A stretch of 64,000 bases of DNA, taken from Gemmatimonadaceae bacterium. Its GTDB lineage: Bacteria > Gemmatimonadota > Gemmatimonadetes > Gemmatimonadales > Gemmatimonadaceae. Location of the stretch: positions 1 to 64,000 of the forward strand of contig JADLCY010000011.1 of assembly GCA_020846935.1 (NCBI GenBank), given 5' to 3'. The notes under the pieces were generated by a model. The model was not told the DNA's origin. It was given only the letters and a program-made list of their open reading frames with translations, and ran no database searches. Shown piece by piece: positions 51,612 through 60,169 of the stretch. Positions within the stretch are counted from its first letter, which is position 1; every line of letters begins with the position of its first letter. The translations under genes were made by a program, and so were the position numbers.

Positions 51612-52561
51612 CACGTCGAAAAGTGGTCGTGGCCTCGGGCGAGGTCAACGCGCACCCCACCGTGCGTCGCCACGACCATCGCGCTCTCCGCCTGGCGCAC
51701 GTGGCCGATGGCCGTGATCGGGATGCCGAATGTCCGCGCAAACGCGTCGACGTCGACCTCACGTGGCATCGCCACGAGCAGTTCGTACTCCTCACCGCTT
51801 TCGAGTGCTTCGCGCCACGACCCGCCATCGCCACATGGTATGCGGTCCACGTCAACGCGAAGCTCGAACCGGCCGGCGCTTGCCAGGTGTTCGAGTTCCG
51901 AAGCCAGACCGTCGGAGATGTCGATCATCGCGTGGGCACCGCGCGCAGCGAGCCATCGCGCCTCGCGCAGGCGCGCCCGCGGTCGCGCAAACCGATCGCG
52001 GCACCATGCGGAGGGTGGCGTTCCGCGCTCCCACGCGCGAACCGCGCGCAGCGGCCCGCTCAGGGCGCCGGTCACGTACAGCTGGTCCATGGGCTGAGCG
52101 CCAGCGCGTCCCAGCGGCGCGCTGGCCGCACCGAGGACGGTAACCGTAATGGAGAGCGACGACCCGCTGGTCAAATCGCCGCCACGGATCGTCGCACCCG
52201 TTTCGTGCGCGGCCTGGCCAATGCCCGAAGCGAGGGCCGGCAGTTCAGCATGCCAGGCTCGCGGGAGCGTAAGCGCCACAACGAACCCCAGCGGAGATGC
52301 TGCCATCGCCGCCAGATCGCTCAGCGCAGCCTGCGTGGCCCGGTAGCCGATTTCCTCCGGGGCGAGCCAGCGCCGTCGGAAGTGCACGTCTTCCACCGAA
52401 CTATCCGTGCTCACGACCAGTTGCTGGCCCGCAGGGACCTCGACGATGGCGGCGTCATCGCCGATCCCCGCCGCCATCGGCCCCCAGATCTCGAGCATCG
52501 CGCGGATCAGGTCGAACTCGCGACCGGGCCCCAGCGTCGTGGTGCGCGTCAGGTGGGCCAT
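51611..52561 (-). CDS. thiL: thiamine-monophosphate kinase
   Basis: 316 residues from the ATG at 52561, just after the nnr stop. It phosphorylates thiamine monophosphate to thiamine diphosphate. The AIR-synthase-like fold is recognisable: GIGDDAAIVEVPAG, STDSSVEDVHFRRRW, ALSDLAAMAASPLGF, GATIRGGDLTSG, MIDISDGLASELEHLA and EYELLVAMP. Full-length. It is encoded with nnr and plsC-like genes, a common housekeeping arrangement in this region and not a thiamine operon. Confidence 0.95.
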   Translation of the reverse strand: MAHLTRTTTLGPGREFDLIRAMLEIWGPMAAGIGDDAAIVEVPAGQQLVVSTDSSVEDVHFRRRWLAPEEIGYRATQAALSDLAAMAASPLGFVVALTLPRAWHAELPALASGIGQAAHETGATIRGGDLTSGSSLSITVTVLGAASAPLGRAGAQPMDQLYVTGALSGPLRAVRAWERGTPPSAWCRDRFARPRARLREARWLAARGAHAMIDISDGLASELEHLASAGRFELRVDVDRIPCGDGGSWREALESGEEYELLVAMPREVDVDAFARTFGIPITAIGHVRQAESAMVVATHGGVRVDLARGHDHFST

Positions 52562-52562
52562 G

Positions 52563-54125
52563 TCAGTCCTCGCCGACCTGGGGGAGAACCGCCAACTCAT
52601 GATCGCCGAGGCGATCGGGCACGAGGCGCCACGCCTCCGGAATCGAATGGATCACGTCCTCAAGCGTAACGCCACGCACGGGTCGGCCTACCCCGGCAAT
52701 CTCGGCCGCACGACCGTGCACAAACGCTCCGGCAGCAGCCGATTCCTGCGGGGGCACGCCCTGCGCAAGGAGCGTGGCGATGACGCCGGCAAGCACATCG
52801 CCACTCCCTCCGGTCCCCAGGGCTGGAGTGCCGCGAGCGACCACCAGGCATGGGCGATCCGGAGCCGCGACGAGTGTGGGCACGCCTTTGAGCAGGACGG
52901 TTGCCTGCAGCTGGGTGGCGAGTTGCTCCGCGACGTGCCATGGATCGGCAAGGACGGCGCCCGTCGTCACGCCGAGCAGGCGTCCGGCTTCGGCGACGTG
53001 CGGCGTCGCAACCGCGGGGCGGCCGGACAGCAGCGAGGCCAACGTACCCGTGTCTCCGGCGAAGGCGGTGAACACGTCGGCGTCCACCACTACCGGTCCG
53101 CGCCACGCCTCGAGCCAGCGCTCGGCGCGTTCGCGGGCGTCGCGGTCGACGCCGAATCCCGGCCCGATCAGGAGTCCGTGTGGCCAGCTCAGGGCGGCGG
53201 TCGTGTGCTCGATTCGGGTTGGCCACGGGATGACGACGCCTTCGGGACAGGCGGCCTGTAGCGCCACATGACTCGACGGGTGGGCGCAGAAGCGAATCAT
53301 GCCGATGCCGCTGCGCAGGGCCGCGCGTGCGGCCAGCACGCTGGCCCCGGCCATGCCCTCGGCACCCCCCACGATCAGGAGACGCCGGCGCGCGCCCTTG
53401 TGATCGAGCGCGCCGATGCGCGGCACCATGTGTTGGACCGCGTCCGCATCCACGAACAACGCCTCGGGCACGGCTGGGGTTTGACCGGTCGACCCGTGGA
53501 CGGCATCGCTGCCGTCGACGTAGCGACGGAGTCCGATGTCGATGAGGACCAGGGCACCAGTGCGGTCGCGGCGGGCCAGCACACCACGTTTCCAGTGGCC
53601 AAGGCACACCGTGAGGTCGGCGCCGACGGCGACTTCGCACTGTCCTGTCGTGGCGTCGATACCGGTGGGCACATCGATGGACGCGACGCGCGCCCCACCG
53701 GCGCGCAGGGCCGCGATCTGCGCAATGGCCTCGTTCACCTCGGGCCGCGGCGTGCCGCGGGCGCCGGTTCCAAGGATCGCGTCCACCACGAGTCCCGGTG
53801 CGACGATGGGCTGAAGGGTCGCCAGGTCCACCTCCGCCATCGCACGGCGCGCATCGCCGGTGACCGGCGGGGCGACGATCACGACGGACACGCGAAAGCC
53901 TCGCCCGAGAAATTCGCGGGCGATGACCCATCCATCTCCACCATTGTTGCCAGCGCCCACGAAGATGCAGATGCCGCGGGCACACTCGGGAAGGAAACGT
54001 TCGACCAGCGTGTTGGCTGCGCGTTGACCTGCGCGCCGCATCAGCTCGAACGAAGGGGTTCCGGCTTCGATCTCCAGGCGGTCACGAGCCGCGGACTGCA
54101 CGGCCGTCAGGACCGAGACCTGCAT
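52563..54125 (-). CDS. nnr: bifunctional NAD(P)H-hydrate epimerase / ADP-dependent dehydratase
   Basis: 520 residues with two domains. The N-terminal epimerase (about 1-215) has the YjeF_N loop GAGNNGGDGWVIAREFL, VVDAILGTGARGTPR and VASIDVPTGIDATTGQ. The C-terminal dehydratase (about 225-510) shows VGGAEGMAGASVLAARAALR, VVDADVFTAF, TPHVAEAGRLLGV and LGTGGSGDVLAGVIATLLAQG. The pair repairs NADHX and NADPHX, the hydrated damage products of NAD(P)H. Cytoplasmic. Followed directly by thiL. Confidence 0.95.
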   Translation of the reverse strand: MQVSVLTAVQSAARDRLEIEAGTPSFELMRRAGQRAANTLVERFLPECARGICIFVGAGNNGGDGWVIAREFLGRGFRVSVVIVAPPVTGDARRAMAEVDLATLQPIVAPGLVVDAILGTGARGTPRPEVNEAIAQIAALRAGGARVASIDVPTGIDATTGQCEVAVGADLTVCLGHWKRGVLARRDRTGALVLIDIGLRRYVDGSDAVHGSTGQTPAVPEALFVDADAVQHMVPRIGALDHKGARRRLLIVGGAEGMAGASVLAARAALRSGIGMIRFCAHPSSHVALQAACPEGVVIPWPTRIEHTTAALSWPHGLLIGPGFGVDRDARERAERWLEAWRGPVVVDADVFTAFAGDTGTLASLLSGRPAVATPHVAEAGRLLGVTTGAVLADPWHVAEQLATQLQATVLLKGVPTLVAAPDRPCLVVARGTPALGTGGSGDVLAGVIATLLAQGVPPQESAAAGAFVHGRAAEIAGVGRPVRGVTLEDVIHSIPEAWRLVPDRLGDHELAVLPQVGED

Positions 54126-54142
54126 GGCGATACGGGGCGGGA

Positions 54143-54162
54143 CCGGCCGCCAGGGCGGCCGG
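54143..54162 (-). terminator. compact GC hairpin before nnr
   Basis: CCGGCCGCC/GGCGGCCGG, a perfect stem with almost no loop, 17 bases before the nnr start and 11 bases after the zinc-ribbon gene stop. With no T-tract it may be a weak terminator or attenuator reducing read-through into nnr. Confidence 0.5.
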
Positions 54163-54173
54163 CGGTGGTGGCG

Positions 54174-54362
54174 TTACTTCTGCGACTGGCCGACGGTGCG
54201 GCCAAACGAGATCTCCCCGTTGTCGATGCGGATGTTGAACCCGCACTCGGGATTGCTGCAGACCCACGCCTTGTAAGTGATCGGGGCGCCATCGCGTCCG
54301 TAGTCGCTCAGTGGCAGAAGCACGCCCTTGCCACACTTGATGCATGAGGTGAGTTCGTTCAT
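54174..54362 (-). CDS. small Cys4 zinc-ribbon protein
   Basis: 62 residues. Two Cys pairs (SCIKCGKG near the start and VCSNPECGF around 34-42) make a compact zinc ribbon; otherwise it is beta-rich with a final polar tail. Cytoplasmic, with no recognised partner. It lies between the Minf_1886-family gene (40 bases upstream) and nnr. The product resembles the small ribbon proteins seen beside translation or repair genes, but no function can be assigned. Confidence 0.75.
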   Translation of the reverse strand: MNELTSCIKCGKGVLLPLSDYGRDGAPITYKAWVCSNPECGFNIRIDNGEISFGRTVGQSQK

Positions 54363-54402
54363 TGCGTTGTGCGCGCCTCCCGGCGCGGGAATGGGGAGTC
54401 GC

Positions 54403-54894
54403 CTACGCGCCGCTCAGGTGCGCGGCGCTCCAGGGGTAGGAGGATTCGAAGGCGGTGTCGAAGGCAAACACGTCGGCGAAATCGGAACGCGTGTCGGACG
54501 GCTGGCTCATCAGGAGGCCCAGCTCGACCATGGTGAACACGATGTCGCCGACATCGCTCGTGGTGGTGACGCCCCAGTGCTCGAGCACCAGGCGGGCCGT
54601 CACGCCGAAGCGCTCGATGGCGAGGTCCCGAACCGCCGAGGACAGCTCGCGGCCGTTGATGTGACGTCGCTCTGGCAGGCGGGACTGCTGGAACTCCAGG
54701 GCGGCAAGCACAAACAGATACGCGCGTTCGTGAAAACGGGTCTCACGCACGCGAATCTGGTCCCACACACCTTCCCGAAAGGCAAGTTCGGGCACGATTT
54801 CGACGAGTTCCTTTCGTGAAGAGAAAGTGACCAGCCGCCGCCCCGCCCGGCTCCGAACGCGGGGTAAGATGGGCGTTCCGTCACGACGGCACAA
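54403..54894 (-). CDS. Minf_1886 family protein
   Basis: 163 residues at most; the N-terminal 20 (CRRDGTPILPRVRSRAGRR) look untypical, so the true start may lie later, but no good alternative codon is seen. The body matches a conserved family of unknown function: RFHERAYLFVLAALEFQQ, RHINGRELSSAVRDLAIERF, VLEHWGVTTTSDVGDIVFTM, LGLLMSQPSDTRSDFADVF. It is a small helical cytoplasmic protein. Members often stand near ribosome, NAD or cell-division genes in diverse phyla. Here it is the first gene before the zinc ribbon-nnr-thiL-plsC-eno-ftsB series. Confidence 0.75.
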   Translation of the reverse strand: MCRRDGTPILPRVRSRAGRRLVTFSSRKELVEIVPELAFREGVWDQIRVRETRFHERAYLFVLAALEFQQSRLPERRHINGRELSSAVRDLAIERFGVTARLVLEHWGVTTTSDVGDIVFTMVELGLLMSQPSDTRSDFADVFAFDTAFESSYPWSAAHLSGA

Positions 54895-55027
54895 CCCACG
54901 AGGCGCTGCGATCTCCTGAGTGTCGGCGCCACGTGCATCGCGCTTGACGTCGCCGCGCGACCGAGGGAGACTCCGGGGTTCAGCGATCCCCGGGTCCGGG
55001 GCGCTACCTCACTCTCTGGCCACGCCG

Positions 55028-55787
55028 ATGCAAGCAGCCCGATACGCGCTCGCGGCCCTCCTCTGCCTTTCCGCGTTCGTCGTTAGGCCCGCCGGGGCCC
55101 AGGTCACCGTGGCAACGCCGTGGCCGCCGGTGGCCACCTTTTCGATCCTTGGCTTCGACCCGGCGACCGGCGAGGTGGGTGGCGCGGCAGTCGCGCGTAT
55201 TTTCGGTCGGCAATGGCGTGCTGTGGGCCGAGGCCGGCGTCGGCGTCGTCGCGACGCAGGCCATCGTGGACGTGAGCTACGGCCCACAGGCGTTGACCCT
55301 GCTGCGCCAAGGGGTGAAGCCCGCCGATGTCGTCAAGCGCGTTTGGACGGCGGACCCCGATCCGATCCCCGATCGCTGGACCAAGGAGGGGCGCCAGTTC
55401 TCGGTCATGAATGCGCAGGGCGAGGTCGCGACCTACACGGGCCCGCGGGCCAGCGCCTGGGCCGGACACGCCTACGGCAAGTTTGCCTCGGCGCAGGGGA
55501 ACATCCTCGCGGGCGAGGCGGTGGTGCGCGACATGGTGACAGCATTCGAGCGCACGGAGGGGCATCTGTCGCTGCGACTGCTGGCCGCCCTCGAGGCCGG
55601 ACAGGCCGCCGGTGGAGACACGCGCGGCATGCAATCCGCCGCCATGCTCATCGTGAAGAAGGACGGCGGAGTCTGGCTGCACAACGACGTGGTGCTTCGG
55701 CTGCAGGTCGACGACAACCCCGAGCCGATCCGGGAACTGCGCCGGCTCGTGGAAAAGGCCGCGGCACAGCGGAGACCGCGGCCGTAA
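55028..55787 (+). pseudogene. secreted DUF1028 protein interrupted by a frameshift
   Basis: The N-terminus, from the ATG at 55028, has a signal peptide (YALAALLCLSAFVVRPAGAQ) and the family start VATFSILGFDPATGEVGGA. At about 55190-55195 the reading shifts. The rest continues in another frame as QSRVFSVGNGVLWAEAGVG, VVATQAIVDVSYGPQAL and on to the stop at 55785-55787. Alignment to the family implies two bases missing (GCGGCAG where GCGGTGCAG-like sequence is expected). DUF1028 belongs to the Ntn-hydrolase superfamily and is often exported. Either the gene is broken or there is a sequence error. Confidence 0.75.
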
Positions 55788-55895
55788 GGGCGAGTCGGCG
55801 CTGGCGCGCGGCCGACGCGGCGGAGGCCAGTCGCGCACACACGCACGCCGCACATGACCAGGCCTGCTTGCGGCGCGCCCGGTGGGGCCTCAGGT

Positions 55896-55914
55896 TAGTT
55901 AGCCAAGCTAACTA
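55896..55914. promoter_or_regulatory. palindromic operator upstream of the VOC gene
   Basis: TAGTTAGC-CAA-GCTAACTA, a perfect eight-base inverted repeat with a three-base spacer, AT-rich in a GC-rich setting and ending four bases before the GGAGG of the VOC gene. This size and composition suit a dimeric winged-helix repressor of the MarR or PadR kind. No such regulator gene lies nearby. Confidence 0.6.
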
Positions 55915-55929
55915 TCGTGGAGGCGACAG

Positions 55930-56316
55930 ATGCCGAGTGACCTCTCGATCGGCCCCATCGGCCAGGTCGCCATTCGCGCGACCGATGTGCCGCGCGCGTG
56001 TGCCTTCTATCGCGACGTGCTCGGCTTTCAGCACCTGTTCGACGCCGGCCCCACGCTCTCGTTCCTCGCGTGTGGCGGCGTCCGCCTCATGCTCTCGACC
56101 GCCGAGTCGGGCCAGTTCGATCACCCGGCGTCGGTGCTCTACTACAAGGTGCCGGACATCCAGCACGCGTTCCGAACGCTCGAGGAGCGCGGCGCGGAGT
56201 TCATTGACACGCCGCATCTCATCGCGAGGCTTCCGGACCACGAGCTGTGGATGGTGTTTCTCCGTGACACCGAGGGCAACGTCCTGGCCCTGATGAGCGA
56301 GGTCCGCGCCGCGTGA
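55930..56316 (+). CDS. VOC-family (glyoxalase/bleomycin-resistance fold) protein
   Basis: 128 residues with GGAGG six bases before the start. The VOC fold is clear: IGQVAIRATDVPRACAFYRD, VLGFQHLFDAGPTL, VRLMLSTAESG, VLYYKVPDIQHAFRTLEERG and MVFLRDTEGNVLALMS. Potential metal ligands are the His/Glu-type positions at the usual sites (DxxG..LAL end). Such proteins are lyases, isomerases or resistance proteins; the substrate cannot be read. The palindromic operator directly before it suggests induction by a small molecule. Confidence 0.9.
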   Translation: MPSDLSIGPIGQVAIRATDVPRACAFYRDVLGFQHLFDAGPTLSFLACGGVRLMLSTAESGQFDHPASVLYYKVPDIQHAFRTLEERGAEFIDTPHLIARLPDHELWMVFLRDTEGNVLALMSEVRAA

Positions 56317-56352
56317 TACCGCCTGTCGCTGGAGACCTTCGACCGCGACCGT

Positions 56353-56379
56353 GGGTAGTGGGCAACTGACCCACTACCC
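56353..56379. terminator. hairpin downstream of the VOC gene
   Basis: GGGTAGTGGG and CCCACTACCC, a perfect 10-bp stem with a seven-base loop, 37 bases after the VOC stop. No T-tract follows. Confidence 0.6.
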
Positions 56380-56493
56380 GACCGTGGCGCGCAGTGCGTA
56401 CGAGTCGCCCGCGCCGCCTTGCCGGAACGCCATCCGCGCGAAATCATGGATTGGTTCGACGGACGTTCAACCGCCCGTACGGTGGAGCGCAGC

Positions 56494-57033
56494 ATGAACG
56501 GTCATTGGTGGCTCGGGCTCGCCGGCCTGGCCCTGCTCGCGACGGCAGGGCCGATCTCCGCGCAGAACTCCCGGATGCGCATCGCGCTACCGGCCTTTGG
56601 CGCGCAGATTGTGATGGACACGATCGGCGACGTGCAGCGCGTTCAGGCGCCGCCCCACAGAGTGTTCGTCGCCGCCTCGCTGGTGCTGAACAACCTGCGG
56701 ATCCCGATCGACGTGAGTGATTCGGTCGCCGGGCTGGTGGGTGCGGTGAAGTTGATGCGCAATCGCAACCTTGCCGGCACCGCGCTGTCCCGGTACCTCG
56801 AATGTGGCCAGTCGATGACCGGCCCCCGGGCAGACTCGCATCGCGTGCACATGCCGCTCCTGCTCATGCTCGCTCCGGCGCCTGACCACACCACCGACCT
56901 GCGGATCGCACTGGTCGCGAGCGCGCAGGACAACGCGGGAACGTCAAACACACCGGTCCAGTGCGGGAGCAGCGGGCTGCTGGAGAGCCAGCTGCGCAAG
57001 GCCATCAACGAACAACTGAAGGTCCTGCCGTGA
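56494..57033 (+). CDS. secreted hypothetical protein
   Basis: 179 residues from the ATG at 56494, preceded by GGAG; a signal peptide (MNGHWWLGLAGLALLATAGPISAQ) is clear. The mature part is a mix of strands and helices with two Cys (YLECGQ at about 110 and VQCGSS at about 157) that may form a disulfide. I recognise no family. Neighbours are the VOC gene upstream and proline dehydrogenase downstream, each in its own transcription unit. Confidence 0.7.
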   Translation: MNGHWWLGLAGLALLATAGPISAQNSRMRIALPAFGAQIVMDTIGDVQRVQAPPHRVFVAASLVLNNLRIPIDVSDSVAGLVGAVKLMRNRNLAGTALSRYLECGQSMTGPRADSHRVHMPLLLMLAPAPDHTTDLRIALVASAQDNAGTSNTPVQCGSSGLLESQLRKAINEQLKVLP

Positions 57034-57179
57034 CGGGCGCCGTCGACCGGTGACGCCGCGCCGCCACATCACGCTCGCCCTCGACGAACGGACGAGCAGC
57101 CACGACCGCGAGCCCACCACACCTCGCGGGCTCAGGACACCGCGTTAGCTTCTCGCGCGTCCCTTCTCGCCTCAAGCCC

Positions 57180-58106
57180 ATGTCGCTCGCCCGCACTGCC
57201 CTCCTCCGCGCATCCCGCAGCCAGTGGCTCGCCCGGCAACTCACGCAGCGCCGATTCGCACGGCAGGCGGTGAAGAAGTTCATGCCCGGCGAGGAACTCA
57301 CTGACGCCCTGGGCGCTGCAGACACACTCGCACGCTCCAGCATCGGGACCATCATCACGCGGCTCGGCGAATCGCTCACCGGCGAGCGAAACACCGATGA
57401 GGTGCGCGATCACTACATCGCCGCGCTCGCCGCGATTGCTGCCCGCGGGCTTCCGACGGTTCTGTCCATCAAGCCCACGCAGCTGGGGCTGGACACGAGC
57501 GTAAAGGAATGCGTGCGCCAGGTGGGCGCCATCGCGCAGGCCGCGGCCGCGCATGGCACCTTCATCTGGATCGACATGGAAGACTCGTCCTATGTCGATC
57601 GCACGCTCGAGGTCTACGAACACATCAAGTCGAGCCACCCCGGCACCGGGCTCGCCCTGCAGGCCTACCTGTATCGCACGCCGAAGGATCTGGAGCGCCT
57701 GCTCCCGCTCAAGCCGATCATCCGCCTGGTGAAGGGCGCGTACGCCGAGCCTCCCCAGGTGGCCTTTCCGGCCAAGCGGGATACCGACGCCGCGTTTGTT
57801 TCGCTCGGCGAGACGATGCTGGACGCGTCCAGCCGCGGCGAGGCGCTGCCCATCTTCGGGACGCACGACATGAACATCGTGAACCGGCTCGTCGGCCGCG
57901 CGCGTTCCATGCAGCTGACGAAGGATCGCTTCGAGGTGCACATGCTCTACGGGATCCGGTCAGCCGAGCAGCGCAGCCTCGCCGCGAGCGGTGTCGGCGT
58001 GCGCTGCCTGATCAGCTACGGCGCCAACTGGTTTCCGTGGTACATGCGTCGACTCGCCGAACGGCCCGCCAACGTCTGGTTCGTAGTGAAGACCGCGCTG
58101 ACGTGA
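57180..58106 (+). CDS. proline dehydrogenase
   Basis: 308 residues, the monofunctional PRODH type that oxidises proline to delta-1-pyrroline-5-carboxylate with FAD, feeding electrons to quinone. Motifs: IDMEDSSYVDRTL, ALQAYLYRTPKDLERLL, RLVKGAYAEP and FEVHMLYGIRSAEQR, with the catalytic Lys and Arg residues at their usual places. The C-terminus (WFPWYMRRLAERPANVWFVV) matches the family's substrate-binding helix. It is soluble but membrane-associated at work. It overlaps the start of a small lipoprotein gene (TGATG). Confidence 0.92.
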   Translation: MSLARTALLRASRSQWLARQLTQRRFARQAVKKFMPGEELTDALGAADTLARSSIGTIITRLGESLTGERNTDEVRDHYIAALAAIAARGLPTVLSIKPTQLGLDTSVKECVRQVGAIAQAAAAHGTFIWIDMEDSSYVDRTLEVYEHIKSSHPGTGLALQAYLYRTPKDLERLLPLKPIIRLVKGAYAEPPQVAFPAKRDTDAAFVSLGETMLDASSRGEALPIFGTHDMNIVNRLVGRARSMQLTKDRFEVHMLYGIRSAEQRSLAASGVGVRCLISYGANWFPWYMRRLAERPANVWFVVKTALT

Positions 58107-58642
58107 TGCATCGGCTGCTCGTTCTCGCCGCGCTGGCCGCCTGTCAGGCGCCGGCCGATCGACCCGACACCTCGCGATCGAACGGCCTGCCGGTCGCCGG
58201 ACTCAGTGTGGCAGAGGAAGTGGCCGTGTACGACGCGGCGATCCGGGCGGCGTTCGACGTGGGGCCTGACCTCTTCCTGGTGACGCATCCGCAGCTCCTT
58301 CCCGCCGGCGCAGGTCTCGACGGCGGCGACGCGATGCCTGAGTCGTTAGGCGCGGCTCTGCAACGGGCCGGCCTCACGCACGGCTCGTGTACACCGCAGC
58401 GCAGTTCGGCGCAGCGCGCCCCGCTCTGCCCGGTGGAACGGAGCGGCTACCTGATCCGCGCGACGCCCATCTACCGCGGCACCGGCGACACGCTGCGCAT
58501 GAACCTTCGTTCCGAGCTGTACGCGGCATCGACGGGATCCGGGCAGGAGCCGTTTGCGTTCGAGATGGCCTACAAGCTCGTGCCGCGCTCCGGTAGCGGC
58601 TGGCGCGTCGTCGCCGAGGGGCGTGTCAGGGAAAAGGAGTAG
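58106..58642 (+). CDS. small lipoprotein coupled to proline dehydrogenase
   Basis: 178 residues from the ATG at 58106, sharing a base with the stop of the proline dehydrogenase gene. Lipoprotein signal MHRLLVLAALAAC. The mature part starts with Ala/Pro/Asp and has a helix (VAEEVAVYDAAIRAAFD), then mixed strands ending in VPRSGSGWRVVAEGRVREKE. No recognised family. A TTA Leu codon lies in CGTTAGGC at 58344-58351. Confidence 0.7.
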   Translation: MHRLLVLAALAACQAPADRPDTSRSNGLPVAGLSVAEEVAVYDAAIRAAFDVGPDLFLVTHPQLLPAGAGLDGGDAMPESLGAALQRAGLTHGSCTPQRSSAQRAPLCPVERSGYLIRATPIYRGTGDTLRMNLRSELYAASTGSGQEPFAFEMAYKLVPRSGSGWRVVAEGRVREKE

Positions 58643-58825
58643 CCGCCGACGGCCGCGAGCCCGTCGCCTCGCGCACTGACCCCTGGCGATCAGGGCCAGT
58701 GCCGTCGCCGCAGCTCGCCCTGACGCCTTGCGGCCCCGGCATTAACCTTCCCTCGGTGGTGGAAGCGGCATCCGCGGGCTGAGCCGCGCGGTGCAGCGAA
58801 CGAACCCGTTGCAGCGGTGACTCGT

Positions 58826-60061
58826 ATGCGTTGGCCCCTGCTCTCCCAGACTCTCCTCGCGAGTGCTGCGGCAGCCGGACTGATCGCCCTGACGCCAGAA
58901 CACTCCACGGCGCAGCGCGCGCGGTCGACACCTCCGGCTGTGTCCAGGCCAAAGGAGCTGCCACCCGCGCCGCCCGGAAGTAGCGCCCCGACGGCGGACT
59001 ACTTCGCCTACGTCGGCGCCGAGTCCGCGGACATGATCTACCGCATCCGGTTCGGACCGGACGGTGCGCATGTGGAGAAGGCGATCCCGATCGGCATCGA
59101 GGCGACGGAGATGGAGGGCCCGCACGGGCTGCAGATCTCTCCCGACGGAAAGTGGCTCTTCATGACCACCGGCCACGGCACGCCCGACGGAAAGTTCTGG
59201 AAGTACGCGCTCGGCCCGGATACGCTGGTCGGCCCGCCAACGGTGCTGGGCTATTTCCCCGCCTCGATCGACGTGACGCCCGACGGCCTGTACACGTTCT
59301 CCGCGAACTTCAACCTGCACGGGGAGATGGTGCCGTCGTCGATCTCGGTGGTCTACACCCCGACCAACACCGAGGTCGCCCAAACGACGACGTGCGTCAT
59401 GCCTCACGGCAGCCGGTTCAACCACGCCGGCACCAGGCACTACTCGGGGTGCATGATGGACGACATGCTCGTCGAGCTCGACACGCGCACCTACGAAGTG
59501 TCGGCGATGTTTTCGCTGGCCAAGGGCAAGGAAGGCCTGGTGAAGGCGCCGGAGCACGCCGGACATGCGATGGCCGCGACGGACAACCGCGAGGGGCACG
59601 GGGCGTCGATGACGGCCACGTGTTCGCCGACGTGGGCGCAGCCTGCGGCCACCGGCTCGCTCGTCTACGTGGCCTGCAACAAGGCCGACCAGATCCTCGA
59701 AGTGGACGCTGCCTCGTGGCGTGTGGTGCGGCGGTTCCAGACCGGTGTGGGGCCCTACAACCTCGCCGTAACGCCTGACGGCAAGTTCCTGCTCGCGACC
59801 CTGAAGAAGGGCGCCGGCTTCGAGATGATCGACCTTGCCACCGGGCAGAGCGTGTACCGCGACAAGCTCAGCACGACGATCGGGCACGGCGTGGCCGTGA
59901 GTCCCGATTCGCGCTACGCGTTTGTCAGCTCGGAAGGCGTGGGCGCGGCTCCGGGCAAGGTCGATGTGTTCGACCTCGTGGCCAAGCAACGCGTGGGCAC
60001 GGTGGACGTGGGACAGCAGGCGAGCGGCATCGCGTTCTGGAAGATGGTCCCGCGGCCGTAG
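58826..60061 (+). CDS. secreted YncE-like seven-bladed beta-propeller protein
   Basis: 411 residues from the ATG at 58826; a GTG at 58817 is in frame three codons earlier. Signal peptide to about LTPEHSTAQ. The body consists of repeated strands of the YncE/lactonase type: HGLQISPDGKWLFMTTG, YFPASIDVTPDGLYTFSANF, VVRRFQTGVGPYNLAVTPDG, VSPDSRYAFVSSEGVG. A His/Cys-rich zone (CVMPHGSRFNHAGTRHYSGC) is unusual and could bind a metal or form a disulfide. Function unknown; such propellers bind DNA or proteins or act as lactonase-like enzymes. Confidence 0.8.
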   Translation: MRWPLLSQTLLASAAAAGLIALTPEHSTAQRARSTPPAVSRPKELPPAPPGSSAPTADYFAYVGAESADMIYRIRFGPDGAHVEKAIPIGIEATEMEGPHGLQISPDGKWLFMTTGHGTPDGKFWKYALGPDTLVGPPTVLGYFPASIDVTPDGLYTFSANFNLHGEMVPSSISVVYTPTNTEVAQTTTCVMPHGSRFNHAGTRHYSGCMMDDMLVELDTRTYEVSAMFSLAKGKEGLVKAPEHAGHAMAATDNREGHGASMTATCSPTWAQPAATGSLVYVACNKADQILEVDAASWRVVRRFQTGVGPYNLAVTPDGKFLLATLKKGAGFEMIDLATGQSVYRDKLSTTIGHGVAVSPDSRYAFVSSEGVGAAPGKVDVFDLVAKQRVGTVDVGQQASGIAFWKMVPRP

Positions 60062-60109
60062 CCGCCCAGGTTCGCCCCGCGCCGGTCCCACCGCTCGGGA
60101 ACATCACCG

Positions 60110-60169
60110 CCGTACGCCGCCCGTCCGCCTCGCCCCGATGTCGGGCTGCGGGGGACGGGCGTGGTACGG
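60110..60169. terminator. long hairpin between convergent genes
   Basis: CCGTACGCCGCCCGTCC and GGACGGGCGTGGTACGG pair over 17 positions with two mismatches, around a GC-rich loop. It sits between the propeller stop (60061) and the glyA stop (60170) and can serve both. Confidence 0.6.

Noticed and set aside
52660-53985. 441-residue Arg-rich minus-strand frame overlapping nnr
   Set aside because: The other frame encodes an intact Nnr with all motifs; this one is low-complexity Arg/Pro.
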